15,467 nt of DNA from Gemmatimonadales bacterium. Lineage in GTDB: Bacteria > Gemmatimonadota > Gemmatimonadetes > Gemmatimonadales > GWC2-71-9. The notes under the pieces were generated by a model. It was not told the DNA's origin and did not search any database. It saw only the letters and a list, made by a program, of their open reading frames with translations. The DNA lies in contig JAICPP010000054.1 of NCBI GenBank assembly GCA_025929805.1, positions 1-15,467 on the forward strand, in the 5' to 3' direction. Within the stretch, counting starts at the first letter, position 1. Every line of letters starts with the position of its first letter. Below are positions 13,379 to 15,467 of the stretch, piece after piece. The translations under genes and the position numbers were made by a program.

Positions 13379-13640
13379 ATGGCGAACCCGAGCGGCCGCC
13401 TACCGCGCGCCTGGGGTGACTTCCGGGAGTACGCAGCCCAAGGAGGCAAGCGCGAAGCGTGGTCGCGCCTGGAGAGAGTAGGAGCCACCACTGATCCCGT
13501 GGGTCGCTCAGACTCTCGTTGCCTCCCGGTTGGCAGAGTTGGCCAGCGCTCGAGAGAGCGACATGAGGGCTGACGCTCCCCGGAAAAGGCCGAGTCTGGC
13601 CGGGGTCGTTAAAGAGCACATTGACGCAGGGGGCCAGGAG
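13379..13640 (+). pseudogene. Tyrosine integrase N-terminal relic beside tRNA-Arg
   Basis: The first frame reads RAWGDFREYAAQGGKRE and ERVGATTDPV. After a missing base near 13499-13503 the next frame reads VAQTLVASRLAELASARESD, then SLAGVVKEHIDA. It aligns with the minus-strand relic at 9000-9142 (RAYGDFRDNADVGGKRE, ending in DPEFAQT) and resembles the arm-binding/core-binding N-terminus of tyrosine integrases. No catalytic domain follows. It lies about 120 bases from the 3' end of tRNA-Arg, a usual integration target. Confidence 0.65.
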
Positions 13641-13760
13641 CGAGGCGTGACGCCAAGTTGGATCCGGAGTCCTCGGAGGCCGCCCTGCTCCTCCGCCGTT
13701 CTCCGGAACGACAACGCCCCGCCAGTCAGCATGTGACAGCGGAGCGCGGTGTTAGGAGCA

Positions 13761-13834
13761 TGGGCCCGGCGCGACTCGAACGCGCGACCTCTTGCTCCGG
13801 AGGCAAGCGCTCTATCCAGCTGAGCTACGGACCC
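13761..13834 (-). tRNA. tRNA-Arg (anticodon CCG)
   Basis: The minus strand folds as a full 74-base cloverleaf. The acceptor stem GGGTCCG/CGGGCCC has one G-T pair. The D stem is GCTC/GAGC. The anticodon stem CTTGC/GCAAG encloses loop CTCCGGA, giving anticodon CCG, which reads the CGG Arg codon. The T arm is GCGCG-TTCGAGT-CGCGC and the discriminator base is A. The 3' CCA is not encoded and must be added enzymatically. Its 3' end faces the integrase relic. Confidence 0.97.
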
Positions 13835-13918
13835 GTCTGAAGGACCGGAAAGGTGGCCCCTCCGATCCCGTTTCGCAACTCCGGAGCCTGCAAGGCCTAA
13901 GCCCGTTCCCGCCGGGCC

Positions 13919-15094
13919 TCAGAAGACCCGCGGCGCCTGCGTCGCGGGCAGGTCCTCCAGCCGCACCTGCCCCCGGTCCGCGGTCGCCTTCCCCTCCTCG
14001 AGCAGCGACTTGAGCCGGAGCATGTCCTCATCCATCGCCCGCTCCGGGTCTACGCCGAACAGCGACGCGACCGCGTGGCCCAAGGCCCCCGCCGGCGGGT
14101 TGTAGGACAGCCTCACCTCGATCAGCGTGCCGCCGCGCTCGTCCCGCGTGAAGTTGACCCGGCCGCTGTTCTCCACCGTCGAGCCCTCGACGCTCTTCCA
14201 GGCGATGACCTCGTTCGGGATCCACTGGGTGGTCACGGCGTCCCACTCGACGCTGGTGCCCCCGGGTCCCACTGCCACCCAGTGCGAGCGGCTCTCGCCG
14301 GTGCGCCGTACCTCCTTCAGATGCGCCATGAACCGGGGCCAGCTCTCGAAATTGCTCCAGAGCTCCCACACCCGCTCGACCGGAGCGGCCACGTGGATTG
14401 CCTTGTGGATGTCGATGGCCCGACGGCCGGCCCCTATCCCCGCCAGGCGGCGGGCCGGCCTGTTGCTGAGCGCCCGTGCCAGCAGGACGCCCCCGATCGC
14501 CACCAGCAGCGGGCCGGCAAGGCCCTCGCTCCGGAGTCCCCGGTAGGCCACCGCGCCCCCGAGGCTCCCTACCAGTGCCCGGGTGGCCGGCGCCCAGCTC
14601 TCCCGGGCGAGCTCTGCCCGCGACGCGCGCCGGCGGCCGCCCTGGAGAGACGGCACACCTTGCGGCGACGGGCTCACCGTGAGCTCGTTCCGCACCTCGG
14701 ACACTCCTCGCACGCCGCGCACGGTCTTCAGCAGCTCGTCCAGCTCCTGGGCGAGCACCTGGCCCTGTAGCGTCACCAGCCCATCGGCGACGCTGACCTC
14801 GATCGCCCCGGGGTGCGACACCACCCGGCCCAGCGCCGAGCGCACCCGCTCGTGGAGAATCTCGTCGTCGGCCGTCTCCCGACGGAGCCGGGACCGCAGT
14901 CCGGCCGCGGTGCCCCGCGCCCGGTTGCGGAGGTCGCGGCCCGTGGCCTCCGCTCCCTCGGCGAGCCGGTGTCGTGCCCGCGTCGCCTGGTCGCGTACCA
15001 GGGCGCGGCGGCGGGCACCCCGGTCCGGATCCAACAGGTACATGAGGCCCGCGCCGGCGAGCATGCCCGCGATCGTTCCTCTATGATTGGTCAT
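13919..15094 (-). CDS. Membrane-anchored BON plus SRPBCC domain protein
   Basis: The 391-residue protein starts at ATG 15094, preceded by the near-perfect ribosome site AAAGGAGGT. Residues 6-21 form a membrane anchor followed by LDPDRGARRRALVRDQ, a juxtamembrane motif common in YtxH-like proteins. A BON domain spans about 76-140 (HERVRSALGRVVSHPGAIEV, ending VRGVSEVRNELTV). Hydrophobic segments follow at about 174-210 (GSLGGAVAYRG, GPLLVAIGGVLLARAL). The C-terminal SRPBCC/polyketide-cyclase-like domain spans about 228-370 (AIHVAAPVERVWELWSNFES, NEVIAWKSVEGS, GTLIEVRLSYNPPAG). BON domains are linked to membrane or lipid association and SRPBCC folds hold hydrophobic ligands, so an envelope-stress or lipid-related role is plausible. 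The longer ATG at 15124 has no ribosome site. Confidence 0.92.
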   Translation of the reverse strand: MTNHRGTIAGMLAGAGLMYLLDPDRGARRRALVRDQATRARHRLAEGAEATGRDLRNRARGTAAGLRSRLRRETADDEILHERVRSALGRVVSHPGAIEVSVADGLVTLQGQVLAQELDELLKTVRGVRGVSEVRNELTVSPSPQGVPSLQGGRRRASRAELARESWAPATRALVGSLGGAVAYRGLRSEGLAGPLLVAIGGVLLARALSNRPARRLAGIGAGRRAIDIHKAIHVAAPVERVWELWSNFESWPRFMAHLKEVRRTGESRSHWVAVGPGGTSVEWDAVTTQWIPNEVIAWKSVEGSTVENSGRVNFTRDERGGTLIEVRLSYNPPAGALGHAVASLFGVDPERAMDEDMLRLKSLLEEGKATADRGQVRLEDLPATQAPRVF

Positions 15095-15150
15095 CGAACC
15101 TCCTTTGCCGATGGCTGCAGGCATCTATAGGTCGGGTGCCGCGCCCGGGG

Positions 15151-15166
15151 TGTGATCGTACTCACA
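15151..15166. promoter_or_regulatory. CRP/FNR-type palindrome TGTGA-N6-TCACA
   Basis: TGTGATCGTACTCACA has both half-sites exactly matching the CRP-family consensus. It lies in the divergent region, 57 bases upstream of the BON/SRPBCC ATG and 96 bases upstream of the membrane protein GTG. A Crp/Fnr-family regulator is the natural reader; which gene it controls is not shown. Confidence 0.6.
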
Positions 15167-15177
15167 GGGCGGGAGGC

Positions 15178-15202
15178 CGCGTCCGGACCCCCGAGGGACG
15201 CG
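15178..15202. repeat. 7-bp inverted repeat in divergent region
   Basis: CGCGTCC (15178-15184) and GGACGCG (15196-15202) pair perfectly around an 11-base GC-rich loop. A second small dyad, CGGAC-N6-GTCCG, lies at 15223-15238. Both lie between the CRP-like site and the plus-strand membrane gene. They may be operators or leader structure. Confidence 0.45.
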
Positions 15203-15204
15203 CC

Positions 15205-15234
15205 TTGTGGCCGGGTCGGAGGCGGACCTATTTG
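15205..15234 (+). promoter_or_regulatory. Candidate promoter for rightmost membrane gene
   Basis: TTGTGG at 15205-15210 and TATTTG at 15229-15234 are spaced 18 bases apart. This is a passable -35/-10 pair placed 28 bases before the GTG at 15262. It is a weak match in GC-rich DNA and is offered only as a candidate. Confidence 0.25.
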
Positions 15235-15261
15235 TCCGATTCACTCACCCGGGAGCCGCCG

Positions 15262-15467
15262 GTGAGCGGCGCGCCGCCGTTCCGTCTGCCAGGCATCCAC
15301 TTCGTCGGCGCCCTCGGCTGGCTGGTGCTGGCCGGCGTGGGGCTGGTGGCGGTGGCCCCCGACCTCGCAGCGGGCCGATTCCTCGCCCCGGCGGTGCTCG
15401 GGGTCACTCACCTCTACACCCTCGGCGTCATTCTCGCTTCCATCTTCGGCGCCCTCTACCAGTTCTA
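15262..15467 (+). CDS. Multi-pass membrane protein, N-terminal part only
   Basis: The frame opens at GTG 15262, with GGGAG six bases upstream, and runs open to the window edge (68 codons). An in-frame TTG at 15232 is an alternative start. After PPFRLPGIHFVG come two membrane segments, ALGWLVLAGVGLVAVAP and FLAPAVLGVTHLYTLGVILA, then IFGALYQF. The HLYTLG..L..IFGALYQ wording recalls heme-copper-oxidase-like or NnrS-like membrane proteins, where such His residues can be functional, but the piece is too short to assign. It is divergent from the BON/SRPBCC gene. Confidence 0.75.
   Translation, partial: MSGAPPFRLPGIHFVGALGWLVLAGVGLVAVAPDLAAGRFLAPAVLGVTHLYTLGVILASIFGALYQF

Noticed and set aside
14075..14770. 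231-codon plus-strand frame
   Set aside because: It is antisense to the BON/SRPBCC gene, which has a near-perfect ribosome site and clear domains.
1..15467. CRISPR array, prophage module or complete insertion sequence
   Set aside because: No regularly spaced repeats, no phage structural genes, and no transposase with terminal inverted repeats were seen. Only decayed tyrosine-integrase pieces are present.

Overview
The window is GC-rich, single-copy bacterial chromosome. It most resembles a soil or sediment Gemmatimonadota genome. That placement is inference: it rests on GC-rich codon use, strong purine-rich ribosome sites, several lineage-style small hypothetical proteins, and remembered similarity of the decayed integrases. 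No rRNA or ribosomal protein is present to fix taxonomy.

Layout, left to right. (1) Positions 1-1711, all minus: a sulfotransferase cut by the window edge, a small unrecognised protein of a family that recurs later (family A), and a UBP-type zinc-finger protein. (2) 1917-3416, minus: a predicted lipoprotein copper-radical oxidase of the galactose/glyoxal oxidase type with its active-site residues present. (3) 3741-6679, plus: a stand-alone receiver domain that has lost its phospho-acceptor Asp, then a large membrane hybrid histidine kinase (PAS-PAS-HisKA-HATPase-REC). (4) 6856-8911, minus: two more family A proteins in tandem, an outer-membrane beta-barrel protein, a frameshifted relic of a second small family (family B), and an exported glycine-rich protein. 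(5) 9000-10353: a scrapyard of tyrosine-recombinase pieces. An integrase N-terminal piece lies on the minus strand. Two catalytic-domain pieces lie on the plus strand and are separated by an intact CheY-like receiver gene. A frameshifted second receiver follows directly. (6) 10403-12188: a small lipoprotein, an AI-2E-type membrane protein, and the intact family B member. (7) 12328-12866: a 55-residue charged microprotein with a clear intrinsic terminator, and a histone-H1-like basic protein built from five 13-residue repeats. (8) 13262-13834: the tail of another receiver domain (minus), an integrase N-terminal relic (plus), and tRNA-Arg(CCG). (9) 13919-15467: a BON plus SRPBCC membrane-anchored protein, a regulatory region with a perfect TGTGA-N6-TCACA palindrome, and the start of a multi-pass membrane protein.

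Two themes stand out. First, stand-alone CheY-like receivers, two intact and two broken, and three of the four lie against or between fragments of one type of tyrosine integrase. One cluster is beside a tRNA-Arg gene, a classic integration site. This suggests that past mobile-element traffic and receiver duplication are linked, although the elements are now dead. Second, two families of tiny unrecognised proteins recur: three copies of A, and one intact plus one broken copy of B. They behave like lineage-specific expanding families.

Several calls rest on single-base frameshifts. These could be genuine decay or assembly errors, and the read data would settle which.
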